Source of the DNA: Anaerolineae bacterium
Lineage (GTDB): Bacteria > Chloroflexota > Anaerolineae > Anaerolineales > Villigracilaceae
Assembly: GCA_003158885.1 (NCBI GenBank)
Contig: PMLN01000136.1
Location: 1-14,227 of the forward strand
DNA: 14,227 bases
Direction: 5' to 3'
Below are positions 1 to 6,313 of the stretch, in pieces. A model generated the notes under the pieces. The model was not told where the DNA came from. It searched no databases and worked only from the letters and a program-made list of their open reading frames with translations. Numbering within the stretch: the first letter of the stretch is position 1; every line of letters starts with the position of its first letter. Position numbers and translations under genes: made by a program.

Positions 1-75
1 AATTATTTCCTTCTTACTCCAAGCACGGCGATTCGTCAAATGATTAAACGGCGAGGGATCAATTGATTTATTCAT
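1..75 (-). CDS. Start of an unidentified gene coupled to the SDR gene (cut by window edge)
   Basis: An open frame of 25 codons runs from an ATG at 75 off the left edge. It begins MNKSIDPSPFNHLTNRR and then becomes basic. The ATG lies inside the last codons of the upstream dehydrogenase gene (8-nt overlap), a usual arrangement for translational coupling, and AGAGG stands 10 nt before it. This makes it the likely fifth gene of the operon that starts at 3244. I do not recognise the family from 25 residues. Its DPSPFNH stretch resembles DPAPFNH near the end of the methyltransferase two genes upstream, in DNA as well as protein, but the flanking residues do not align. The call rests on position and overlap alone. 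Confidence 0.5.
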   Translation of the reverse strand, partial: MNKSIDPSPFNHLTNRRAWSKKEII

Positions 76-874
76 CTGTCCCATACCTCTTTTCCATCAC
101 TTTTCCCATTATCTCAATCGCGGCTTTGCGTGAGAGCAGGCGCGTGGTCAGGAAGGTGGCGAGGCGATTCTGTGCGCCGGGAACAACGCTGGGTTTCTTA
201 CCCAATGCGGTCAGCGTCTCGCGAACGGTATCCTCGGCAGAAATTACGGGCGGCCAGGTTTTTGTATCCGGATTGGGATTTTCCGCCCGCCAGCCGGGTG
301 TATCCGCCGCGCCCACGATGGTTGCCAGGACATCCACGTTCGATAAGCGCAGTTCCTGCCACAAGGCTTCGCTCAGGACTAGATCGTGTGCCTTGGTTGC
401 CGAATACTCGCCGACGTAGCTTGTGCCTGCCAGCCCCGACATGGAAGAAACAAAGATGATTCCCCCGTGTTTTCTGCCGCGCATCAGCCCACCGAAATGA
501 TGGGCAAGGATCAACGGGGCACGCGCATTGATATCGAGAATGGATAGATGTTTTTCGAGCGGCACATCCAGAAAGTGGCCGATGGCCGAGATTCCCGCGT
601 TGTTTACCAGCAGGCCGACTTCGAGATTGCCGATGGCGGCGAGCAGGCTTGGGAGAAAGTCTTGCCCCGCAAGATCGAGAATGACCGGGCGTATGTTTAT
701 GTTGAAGTCCCGCGTCAAAGATTCCGTTGTTTTCTTCAACGCTTCGGGCTGAATATCTACAAGGATCAGATCCAATCCAAATCCCGCCAGTTGGCGGGCA
801 AACTCTGCGCCCAATCCCATGGCTGCGCCTGTGACCAGCGCCCACGGACCATATTTTTTTGAAAAAGTTGACAT
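68..874 (-). CDS. Short-chain dehydrogenase/reductase (SDR), NAD(P)-dependent
   Basis: This 268-residue protein has the classical SDR layout. The nucleotide-binding TGAAMGLG lies at residues 15-22, an acidic residue (D40) ends the second strand, NNAG is at 91-94, and the catalytic Ser (about 143-144) is followed by Tyr157 and Lys161 in YSATK. SDRs of this type reduce or oxidise carbonyl/alcohol groups on small molecules or lipids; the substrate cannot be read from the sequence. The ATG at 874 is supported by GGAGG 4 nt upstream. The gene starts 11 nt after the methyltransferase stop, and its end overlaps the next start by 8 nt, so it sits inside an operon. The family call is firm and the substrate unknown. 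Confidence 0.9.
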   Translation of the reverse strand: MSTFSKKYGPWALVTGAAMGLGAEFARQLAGFGLDLILVDIQPEALKKTTESLTRDFNINIRPVILDLAGQDFLPSLLAAIGNLEVGLLVNNAGISAIGHFLDVPLEKHLSILDINARAPLILAHHFGGLMRGRKHGGIIFVSSMSGLAGTSYVGEYSATKAHDLVLSEALWQELRLSNVDVLATIVGAADTPGWRAENPNPDTKTWPPVISAEDTVRETLTALGKKPSVVPGAQNRLATFLTTRLLSRKAAIEIMGKVMEKRYGTDE

Positions 875-885
875 ATTGCCTCCGC

Positions 886-1899
886 CTAAACTTTTGAGTT
901 TGGTTTGCGTTTCACTTCAATGATCGCGATCTTTGTCGAATGATTGAACGGCGCGGGATCGGTAATGGGTTTGCCAACCCGCGTTTCGGCATACCCTGTG
1001 CAATCATCGGGGACGGGGATGAACTCTTTGATTTTCAAATATCCGTCCTCACATAACGACTGGAGCGTCCGCATATACTCTTCTCCGCTGACGTATAGTG
1101 CGTTGTTGACCGCAACCAATAGACCGCCATCGTTGATCAGCGGACGTACTTTATTGATCAACCGCGCGCTTTCCTGGTTTTGGTTCACGGTTCCTCTGGG
1201 CGAGGTCGAGAAAAACGGCGGATCGATGAAAACGCAATCAAAGCGTTCGTCGCTGCGTTTGAATTTCGCGACTTGGGCAAAGAAATCGGATGTGACGAAA
1301 TCCTGCTTGTGGATCGGAAAGCCGTTCATTGAATAGGATGTTTTCGCCAGGTTCAGGAATCCCCGGTTGCGGTCGAGATGGATAGCGCGGCTGGCTCCTC
1401 CTGCCAATGCCGCGGCCCCCAAACTGCCCGTATATGCGAACGCGTTCAAGACGGTTTTGCCCCTCACATTTTCGCTGATCCACCTGCGTAAATTGCGCGT
1501 GTCGAGATAAAAGCTGGCATCCTGATTCAACGTCAGGTCAATGGCGTACCAGGTGTTGAATTCTTTTATTTTTGAATCCGGGTCTGTGCCGAATAAAACC
1601 TTGCCGCGCTTTTCTTCGGCGGCTTTTGCATTCCGCGTTTTGACGAGTCCCGCCTTGAGCCATGGCAAGCGGCCTTGATAAAACTCCTGGGCTTCCTGGA
1701 TTAGCGCTGACGTTTGCTCAGGTGCATCGGCGTAATTGTGGAGCAGGAGGGTTTTGGCGTAAAGGTCAACGACCAGGTTCGGATTGCCTTCGCTAAATCC
1801 GTTGAAAAGCCGGAATGCAGTTTCGTGCCTCGGCTCAAACAGGTTGAAGCGTGAAGCGATGGCTTTTTCCAGCAATTCGGAGAGCGGGACTTGAGTCAT
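886..1899 (-). CDS. Class I SAM-dependent methyltransferase, RlmI/RlmK-like (COG1092 type)
   Basis: The product has 337 residues. The open frame extends upstream to 2160, but that part is the EamA coding region read in another frame. The real start is the ATG at 1899, which overlaps the EamA stop as ATGA. The SAM-binding Rossmann core is visible: NAFAYTGSLG at 152-161, acidic D176, and DPPFF at 226-230. An N-terminal region (about 1-120) precedes it, as in RlmI/RlmK-type rRNA methyltransferases. RlmI-type m5C enzymes usually carry a Cys-Ser motif after the GG turn following DPP; here that place reads LLVAVNNALYV with no Cys, so N-methylation (RlmK-like) is more plausible than m5C. The substrate is probably RNA, by family only. 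It lies inside the five-gene operon. Confidence 0.82.
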   Translation of the reverse strand: MTQVPLSELLEKAIASRFNLFEPRHETAFRLFNGFSEGNPNLVVDLYAKTLLLHNYADAPEQTSALIQEAQEFYQGRLPWLKAGLVKTRNAKAAEEKRGKVLFGTDPDSKIKEFNTWYAIDLTLNQDASFYLDTRNLRRWISENVRGKTVLNAFAYTGSLGAAALAGGASRAIHLDRNRGFLNLAKTSYSMNGFPIHKQDFVTSDFFAQVAKFKRSDERFDCVFIDPPFFSTSPRGTVNQNQESARLINKVRPLINDGGLLVAVNNALYVSGEEYMRTLQSLCEDGYLKIKEFIPVPDDCTGYAETRVGKPITDPAPFNHSTKIAIIEVKRKPNSKV

Positions 1900-2753
1900 G
1901 GGCTGGTTTGGGCGCTCTCTGGGGTGCGTGCTCCGCTGATGGCGTTGAGCGCCACACCGGCCAGCACGATCAATCCGCCGATCAAGGCAAACTTCCCCGG
2001 TTCCTCGCCCAGGAACAAAAACACCCAGACCGGGTTCAACACCGGCTCCAGCGTGCTGATCAGGTTCGCCTCGAGGGCTGGGACATGTTTGATGGCGTTC
2101 GTGAAAAGCACGAAGGAAAGGCCGATTTGGATCGTGCCGAGATAGAGCAGGATGAGCCAATTCGTGACCGTCCAGGTTTCCTTGAGGATGAAGGGAATGC
2201 CAACGATAGCTGTAAAAAGATTGCCGATCAGGATGCTCTCTGCGGGTACGCCGTCTTTTTGGGCGCGCAGGGATACGGTCATGAAGGCGGATGTAACGCC
2301 GCTTAAGACTGCCAGGATATTTCCATAGAGGCCGTTGGCGCTGAGTTTATCGCCAAAGAAAAGGATCATGCCGATGAAGATGATGAGCATCGAACTCCAG
2401 TCCACGCGCGTGGGCCTTTCATGCAGGAACCAGAGCGCCAGCAGGATGACATAAACCGGCGCAGTGTACTGAAGGAAGATCGCATTGGCCGCGGTGGTCA
2501 GTTTTGTGGACCAGATGAACAGGAATTGTGTCAGGATATACGCTGCGGATGCCAGAAGTTTCCAGCATGTCCATTTTGTGGGAATACGGCGCAGGTAGAC
2601 GAGGAATACAATACTCGAGAAAATACTGCGCCCGGCCAGGATGGCGATGGGCTGCCAGCTTATGATTTTGATCATTACACCGCTTGTGCTCCAGAGTGTG
2701 GCGGCGATGGCGATGAAGAGGATGGACTTGCGGCGATCCAGGGTGGAATTCAT
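1896..2753 (-). CDS. EamA/DMT-family transporter
   Basis: This is a 285-residue, very hydrophobic protein with about ten predicted membrane segments, arranged as two EamA repeats (roughly residues 8-135 and 145-275). Drug/metabolite-transporter family members export amino acids, metabolites or drugs across the cytoplasmic membrane; the substrate is not deducible. The second half has the typical P-A-L-E-A-N-L-I-S-T-L-E-P-V stretch seen near the end of EamA domains. The start at 2753 is 8 nt after the DinB stop and lacks a clear Shine-Dalgarno, suggesting translation by coupling. The stop overlaps the methyltransferase ATG by 4 nt. Long ORFs on the other strand (1851-2306) are shadows. Confidence 0.9.
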   Translation of the reverse strand: MNSTLDRRKSILFIAIAATLWSTSGVMIKIISWQPIAILAGRSIFSSIVFLVYLRRIPTKWTCWKLLASAAYILTQFLFIWSTKLTTAANAIFLQYTAPVYVILLALWFLHERPTRVDWSSMLIIFIGMILFFGDKLSANGLYGNILAVLSGVTSAFMTVSLRAQKDGVPAESILIGNLFTAIVGIPFILKETWTVTNWLILLYLGTIQIGLSFVLFTNAIKHVPALEANLISTLEPVLNPVWVFLFLGEEPGKFALIGGLIVLAGVALNAISGARTPESAQTSP

Positions 2754-2761
2754 GGCTATAT

Positions 2762-3244
2762 TTATATGACCTTATCGTTCTTCCCGGCCAGCTGGCGGAG
2801 CAATTCCGTTTGGCCCACGTGATAGGTTTCGTGAAAGTAATAGAAAAAGACCCGTTGTGCAACGGTTGACTTGCGCTCACCGGATATCACTTCGCAGCTA
2901 AGCGCTGCATCGTCGGCGTTTTCGAGCCATTCGGAAATTTTCACCTGTCCGCTTTCGTACCATTCCACTAATTTCTCCAATTGGATGGTGCCTTCGTCTT
3001 CCCGTGTTAACGGATCGGACTCGCGCTGATAGCGCTCCAACTGGCCTTTATATAAACGCGGCTCTCCCAGTATTTCAAGGATATCATCGTGATTTGAAAC
3101 CAGATGCCCCAATACCCAGTTCAGGCAGTTGCCGCGGAACGGCGGCTGGATCAGGCTGTCTGCCTGGGTCAGGTCTTTGGCCTGTGACTTGATGATATTC
3201 GTATTTCGGGCGAAGGCCTTTGCCAAATCCTTTTGGCTGATCAT
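2762..3244 (-). CDS. DinB-superfamily (four-helix, metal-binding) protein
   Basis: A 160-residue protein of DinB/YfiT type. The likely metal triad is His47 (NWVLGHL) together with His138 and His142 in FHETYHVGQ, the hallmark HxxxH of the fourth helix. Members of this superfamily include thiol-dependent S-transferases and stress-induced proteins; most have no proven reaction, so no activity is assigned. An in-frame ATG lies upstream at 3289, but ATG 3244 has GGAG 6 nt before it, and the extra residues of the longer form run through an inverted repeat, so the shorter start is preferred. It is the first gene of the operon DinB > EamA > methyltransferase > SDR > unknown. Confidence 0.85.
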   Translation of the reverse strand: MISQKDLAKAFARNTNIIKSQAKDLTQADSLIQPPFRGNCLNWVLGHLVSNHDDILEILGEPRLYKGQLERYQRESDPLTREDEGTIQLEKLVEWYESGQVKISEWLENADDAALSCEVISGERKSTVAQRVFFYYFHETYHVGQTELLRQLAGKNDKVI

Positions 3245-3250
3245 TTGTTT

Positions 3251-3254
3251 CTCC
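3251..3254 (-). promoter_or_regulatory. Ribosome binding site deciding the DinB start
   Basis: GGAG (minus strand) lies 6 nt before ATG 3244 and selects this start over the in-frame ATGs at 3256 and 3289. Confidence 0.7.
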
Positions 3255-3264
3255 ATTCTGTTTC

Positions 3265-3293
3265 TTGATTGACCTGCGGCCAAAGTCAATCAA
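3265..3293. repeat. Inverted repeat TTGATTGAC-N11-GTCAATCAA
   Basis: Two perfect 9-nt arms (3265-3273 and 3285-3293) with an 11-nt gap lie in the leader of the DinB operon, 21 nt before its start codon. There is no U-tract on either side, so a terminator is unlikely. It could be an operator or a leader hairpin. The 85 bp between 3244 and 3330 hold no gene. Confidence 0.5.
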
Positions 3294-3329
3294 TGTGTTT
3301 GGCTTGAATCTTCAAAATCCAAATATCCC

Positions 3330-3557
3330 TTATGCAAGTGGCTGGATGTTCTTGGGGTTCAAAATGGAAACCTGCCTCGTGGCTTTTCCAAGCAGGGGTT
3401 CCACTTCCTGATCCAATTCCACCCAATAAAAATTGCGGTGTTCGGAATATGGGTCTATTCGGATCACCCTGCCGTCAAACCAGCCCTCGCTTTTCCAGTA
3501 TTGGGAATCGAGGAATATCTTTACGCGCTCGCCGATCCTGAATTCATCAGGTGTCAT
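3330..3557 (-). CDS. Small conserved-looking hypothetical protein (75 aa)
   Basis: The protein has 75 residues, opening MTPDEFRIGERVKIF and rich in beta-prone, aromatic and charged residues (GWFDGRVIRIDPYSEHRNFYW). The pattern 'RIGERVKIF...GWFDGRVIRI...YWVELD' suggests a small five-strand barrel of SH3/KOW/Tudor kind, possibly binding nucleic acid or protein. This is a fold guess and I do not recognise a named family. The ATG at 3557 falls where the transcript from the TATAAT at 3564-3569 is expected to begin, so it is probably translated from a leaderless mRNA. It is monocistronic or reads on towards DinB 85 bp away; no terminator is obvious in between. Confidence 0.68.
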   Translation of the reverse strand: MTPDEFRIGERVKIFLDSQYWKSEGWFDGRVIRIDPYSEHRNFYWVELDQEVEPLLGKATRQVSILNPKNIQPLA

Positions 3558-3563
3558 GGGATG

Positions 3564-3569
3564 ATTATA
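3564..3569 (-). promoter_or_regulatory. -10 box of a likely leaderless promoter
   Basis: A perfect TATAAT (minus strand) ends 7 nt before the A of ATG 3557, so the expected +1 coincides with the start codon. The -35 region is poor and falls in the palindrome at 3585-3610, which would fit activator dependence. Confidence 0.55.
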
Positions 3570-3584
3570 AGGGAAATTGCTTGA

Positions 3585-3610
3585 GTAGTAACGACTTAAG
3601 TCGTTACTAC
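3585..3610. repeat. Perfect 26-bp palindrome
   Basis: The arm GTAGTAACGACTT is followed immediately by its exact reverse complement AAGTCGTTACTAC, with no spacer. It lies between the terminator of the LysM gene and the -10 box of the 75-residue gene, centred about 40 bp upstream of the predicted transcription start. It may be a regulator-binding site or one copy of a dispersed palindromic repeat. Confidence 0.8.
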
Positions 3611-3620
3611 GTTATGATTA

Positions 3621-3657
3621 TAAAAAGACTTCCGAATTCATTGCTTCGGAAGTCTTT
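3621..3657 (-). terminator. Rho-independent terminator of the LysM gene
   Basis: A perfect 12-bp stem (3624-3635 with 3646-3657, core GACTTCCGA/TCGGAAGTC) and a 10-nt loop start 5 nt after the stop at 3663. On the minus strand the stem ends in a run of five T. It separates the LysM transcript from the next gene. Confidence 0.85.
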
Positions 3658-3662
3658 GATCG

Positions 3663-4829
3663 TTAGGGTGTTGGGGTTCCCGCGACGGCCGCACCGACCC
3701 ATGTGAAGACTCGTTGGTCGCTTTGTGCGCCCGCCGTATCCCAGATCGGTTGCCCCTGGTTGTCGGTTCCGACTTCGCGCACCGGTACGACCCACCAGCG
3801 TATCACGTGTGCAATGTTGTCGTTTGGACGGAATGTGGTTGGGATGATATCTTTGGTATCCGTCACGTAATCCACGATCCGGCGGCCCTGGTCCGCAGTG
3901 ATATCTTCGATGACAACTTGATATTCCTCATTCGCGCGCAAGGTGCCGATGGAAGCCCATTGCAATGTGACCACATCATTCGCGAGCGTAAAGGCCGCGC
4001 CATCCGCAGGCAGGAGCAGGTTCGGCGCCGGGTAGGGAGGCGGGATGGTGGGCGTGGGTGTGGGGCCGGGTGTGGCCTTGCGCATACACAGCGGAACGGC
4101 CAGCGATTCTCCCAGGAAGACGTTGTCGGTGGAGAGACCGTTGAAATCCTTAATGGCCTGGATAGGCACCGCATAATTCAAGGCGATGCTCGAAAGCGTA
4201 TCGTTCTGTTGGACGGTCACCACCACTTTGTCGCATGCGGCTTTGGTCGCGTCCGCTGCTTGAAGTGTTACTGAAGGAAGCGCGGGCGGTGTAGCGGTTG
4301 GATACGGGATCTGGAGCTTTTGTCCAACCGAAAGCGGGCAGGTGGATGCCAGGTTGTTCAGGATAATGATGCTTTGCACGGATATTCCAAACCTGACCGC
4401 GATCCCGCCGCACGTCTCACCAGAGGCGACTGTATAAGGGAATGGCGGTTGCACCGTGAAAGTGGGTGCAAGGGTGGGCAGGGGTGTATCGGTTGGAGTC
4501 GGCGAAGCCGTCGGCGTTTGGGTTTCGGTGGGGACCGGGGTTTTCTGGGTCAATGTCTTGCCGCCCAGCCCTGCGCTTAAACCAACATAAACCACGATTG
4601 CGCCGACCACCAGGAACAAAGCCAGCAAACCGAGCGCGATGGGCAGGCTGAGTGTTACTTCCGGCATACGCGCCGCACCGATCGAAGGCTCGGACCTTTT
4701 TGGCGTTCCCGCCTTGGCTTTGCCGCTCAAGTCTGTGCCGCAAACCGGGCAGCGCGTCGCGCTTTCAGCCAGACGCGTGCCGCATGTGGGACAAATTTGT
4801 GTCTTTTGAGAGGAAGGTTCTGAACTCAT
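3663..4829 (-). CDS. Membrane-anchored zinc-ribbon protein with two LysM domains
   Basis: The protein has 388 residues. The order is: zinc ribbon (C13, C16, C27, C30), one membrane helix (about 62-85), a Pro/Thr-rich linker (about 97-130), LysM1 (132-175, with Cys140 and Cys164), a spacer, LysM2 (204-247), a second Pro/Thr linker (252-268), and a C-terminal beta-rich, Ig/fibronectin-like domain (268-380). LysM domains bind N-acetylglucosamine polymers such as peptidoglycan. With one helix, the zinc ribbon should stay in the cytoplasm and the LysM part outside, so the protein could link the cytoplasm to the wall; that is inference. An in-frame ATG at 4841 overlaps the -10 box and could not be on the transcript, so ATG 4829 is chosen. 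No catalytic domain is visible. Confidence 0.88.
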   Translation of the reverse strand: MSSEPSSQKTQICPTCGTRLAESATRCPVCGTDLSGKAKAGTPKRSEPSIGAARMPEVTLSLPIALGLLALFLVVGAIVVYVGLSAGLGGKTLTQKTPVPTETQTPTASPTPTDTPLPTLAPTFTVQPPFPYTVASGETCGGIAVRFGISVQSIIILNNLASTCPLSVGQKLQIPYPTATPPALPSVTLQAADATKAACDKVVVTVQQNDTLSSIALNYAVPIQAIKDFNGLSTDNVFLGESLAVPLCMRKATPGPTPTPTIPPPYPAPNLLLPADGAAFTLANDVVTLQWASIGTLRANEEYQVVIEDITADQGRRIVDYVTDTKDIIPTTFRPNDNIAHVIRWWVVPVREVGTDNQGQPIWDTAGAQSDQRVFTWVGAAVAGTPTP

Positions 4830-4839
4830 ACGGGCGGAC

Positions 4840-4848
4840 ATTATACCA
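4840..4848 (-). promoter_or_regulatory. Extended -10 promoter (TGG-TATAAT) of the LysM gene
   Basis: A perfect TATAAT preceded by TGG gives an extended -10 element. The expected +1 (about 4833) is only about 4 nt before ATG 4829, so the mRNA is leaderless or nearly so. It also rules out the upstream ATG at 4841. Confidence 0.65.
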
Positions 4849-4892
4849 TGCGGAGGAGATGGGATGATTACGTTTCTCCGCCGAATCGCAGG

Positions 4893-5180
4893 CTATATCC
4901 CTTCGACGAGTACCATGTTGCTTTTTGCATGTTGGTGACGCAATTTGCGCGCAGGTGTATATTCCGGTGAGTTCAGCCAGGCCTTGGCGCTCTCGCGATT
5001 TGGAAATTCAAGGATGACCAATCGCTTGGCGTGCCAATCGCCTTCGAGCGTTTCGTTGGCCCCGCCGCGCACAATGTAGCGGCCTCCGAATAAAGTCACA
5101 GCCGCAGGCGCGAGCCTGGCATATTCCTTGTAACCTTCGGGATTGGTCACATCAATATCTACAATTACATAAGCGGACAT
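4893..5180 (-). CDS. DUF1330-family protein
   Basis: A 95-residue protein starting MSAYVIVDIDVTNPEGYKEY, with a later GGRYIVRGG stretch, then VILEFPNRESAKAWLNSPEY. This is the characteristic DUF1330 pattern, a small dimeric alpha/beta-barrel fold related to stress-response (EthD/ABM-like) proteins. No reaction is established for the family. The open frame continues upstream to 5333, but that is the membrane-protein gene in another frame; ATG 5180 has AGGAGG 4 nt before it. It is the second gene of a two-gene unit with the DUF1295-type protein, 8 nt apart. Confidence 0.88.
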   Translation of the reverse strand: MSAYVIVDIDVTNPEGYKEYARLAPAAVTLFGGRYIVRGGANETLEGDWHAKRLVILEFPNRESAKAWLNSPEYTPARKLRHQHAKSNMVLVEGI

Positions 5181-5184
5181 TTTG

Positions 5185-5190
5185 CCTCCT
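5185..5190 (-). promoter_or_regulatory. Shine-Dalgarno overlapping the upstream stop codon
   Basis: AGGAGG precedes ATG 5180 by 4 nt. Its first two bases (AG) belong to the TAG stop of the upstream gene (5189-5191), tying translation of the two genes together. Confidence 0.75.
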
Positions 5191-5809
5191 AGAACAGGAA
5201 CGGGAAAAATAATTTGGTCTTTTGTTTGTATCTGCCGAAGTCTGGATATCGTGAAAGGGATTTCTCCTTGCGCATCATATTCGGGATCCAGTAGAAGAGG
5301 ATGAACGCCAACAGCGGCAGGGTTGCGAACCATGTCATTGCCAGTGCGGCCATTGCGGCATAAATAAGCAGTTCACCGAAGTAATTGATGTTCCGTGCCA
5401 GGCTGAACAGTTTATCCGTAATCAATGTGTCGGGCTGCAGTTCGAGCGCAGTATGCTTTTGCATGTCGCTGCTGAAGTGGAAGAACACACCTAATACATA
5501 GATACTGACACAGACGGTCAATAACCATGCCGGCGCTTGCAGTGAGCGCGAGAAAATGATCCAGCCCGGGATCCAATAGAAAGCCAGCGCCAGCCAGGCC
5601 AGCACTCCGAACCAGGGCGAAGTGCGCTGTTCCCATTGCTTGTCGGGAAAGATGCGGGATTTCATAACCCACATTAATCCATAGGTTCCGTGTAATGCCA
5701 GGTATATCATCGCTGTGGGATTATTCCATTGCCGGTAATAAATGATCATCCCGATCAGTATCAAAAAGGTGATGCCTTTGTTGCTGTCGATAAAATGCTT
5801 CAATTTCAT
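5189..5809 (-). CDS. DUF1295 / isoprenylcysteine-methyltransferase-like membrane protein
   Basis: This 206-residue protein is multi-spanning (about five or six hydrophobic segments), with a conserved-looking C-terminal part: LARNINYFGELLIY, then MRKEKSLSRYPDFGRYKQKT. That arrangement (N-Y-x-G-E, later an E-K-x-L...YP.F..Y..KT tail) is typical of DUF1295, a relative of steroid 5-alpha-reductases and isoprenylcysteine carboxyl methyltransferases. Substrate and cofactor are unknown; a SAM- or NADPH-dependent reaction on a lipid is the family-level guess. The upstream in-frame ATG at 5911 gives an un-family-like hydrophilic tail, so ATG 5809 is preferred, with only a weak AAAGAG site. A possible -10 box (GATAAT) lies at 5840-5845. 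The gene is coupled to the DUF1330 gene. Confidence 0.8.
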   Translation of the reverse strand: MKLKHFIDSNKGITFLILIGMIIYYRQWNNPTAMIYLALHGTYGLMWVMKSRIFPDKQWEQRTSPWFGVLAWLALAFYWIPGWIIFSRSLQAPAWLLTVCVSIYVLGVFFHFSSDMQKHTALELQPDTLITDKLFSLARNINYFGELLIYAAMAALAMTWFATLPLLAFILFYWIPNMMRKEKSLSRYPDFGRYKQKTKLFFPFLF

Positions 5810-5914
5810 GTTCGACTCTTTCTTGAAAATGAGTGGGTGATTATCAATCCAAAGTTTGATGGGGAAATACCTTTGTGCCCGTTGTGTCCTTCGTATTATT
5901 CTTGTTGACACAAA

Positions 5915-6014
5915 TTGCCTGACAAATAATTTTTGCTAAAGCCGCCGTCCTCGGCGGCGGGGTCCCTGACGAGAGCATAAACTTGCAAAGCAATTAAGGA
6001 GGTAGTTCAGGCAA
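5915..6014. repeat. 100-bp segment bounded by 8-bp inverted ends, with internal GC hairpin
   Basis: TTGCCTGA at 5915-5922 and its exact complement TCAGGCAA at 6007-6014 bound a 100-bp segment. Inside is a 7-bp GC hairpin (GCCGCCG-TCCT-CGGCGGC, 5941-5958). Its right end falls close to the point where the gamma-glutamyltransferase sequence stops being recognisable. No target-site duplication is visible, so this may be a small non-autonomous element, a deletion scar or chance. Confidence 0.35.
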
Positions 6015-6313
6015 GCCTCTTTTTTCAAACGTTCCAATGTCAATGCCGCAGGCGCCCGCCCTGAACCGTTCAGCGCGCTGACTTGTCTGCTCTTTGCATC
6101 GAAGAACAACGCGAACATATCGCCGCCGATCCCGGTTGAGGTGGGTTCTGTCACGTTGAGCGCCGCGGCTATGGCCACTGCCGCGTCCGCTGCGTTGCCG
6201 CTCTTGGAGAGAATCTCGATCCCGGCCGAAATTGCCAGTGGCTGGGAGGCAGCCACCATACTGCCGCGTCCGTAAACGGGTGAGCGTCGTGAGACAAAAA
6301 TGGGTTCGCTCAT
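5936..6313 (-). pseudogene. ggt: Gamma-glutamyltransferase, N-terminal remnant
   Basis: Residues 1 to about 95 match the start of the gamma-glutamyltransferase (Ntn-hydrolase) family: GRGSMVAASQPLAISAG, then GNAADAAVAIAAALNVTEPTSTGIGGDMFALF, then GSGRAPAALTLERLKKE. Complete enzymes have about 530 residues and are cleaved to expose a catalytic Thr at the start of the small subunit. Here the frame runs into 30 unrelated residues and stops at 125, so the catalytic half is absent. The ATG overlaps the stop of the CNNM gene (ATGA), indicating a former operon member. The break lies close to the end of the 5915-6014 segment. No remainder of the gene is found downstream. It is almost certainly nonfunctional. 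Confidence 0.82.

Noticed and set aside
1900..2160. An 87-residue N-terminal extension of the methyltransferase frame
   Set aside because: Arg/His/Gly-rich out-of-frame reading of the EamA gene. The ATGA overlap at 1896-1899 gives the natural start.
1851..2306. A 151-codon plus-strand ORF opposite the EamA and methyltransferase genes
   Set aside because: It is antisense to two well-supported genes, with low-complexity Gln/Asp/Gly composition and no family pattern.
3714..4274. A 186-codon plus-strand ORF opposite the LysM gene
   Set aside because: Arg-rich shadow of a GC-skewed coding region, with no motif or ribosome binding site.
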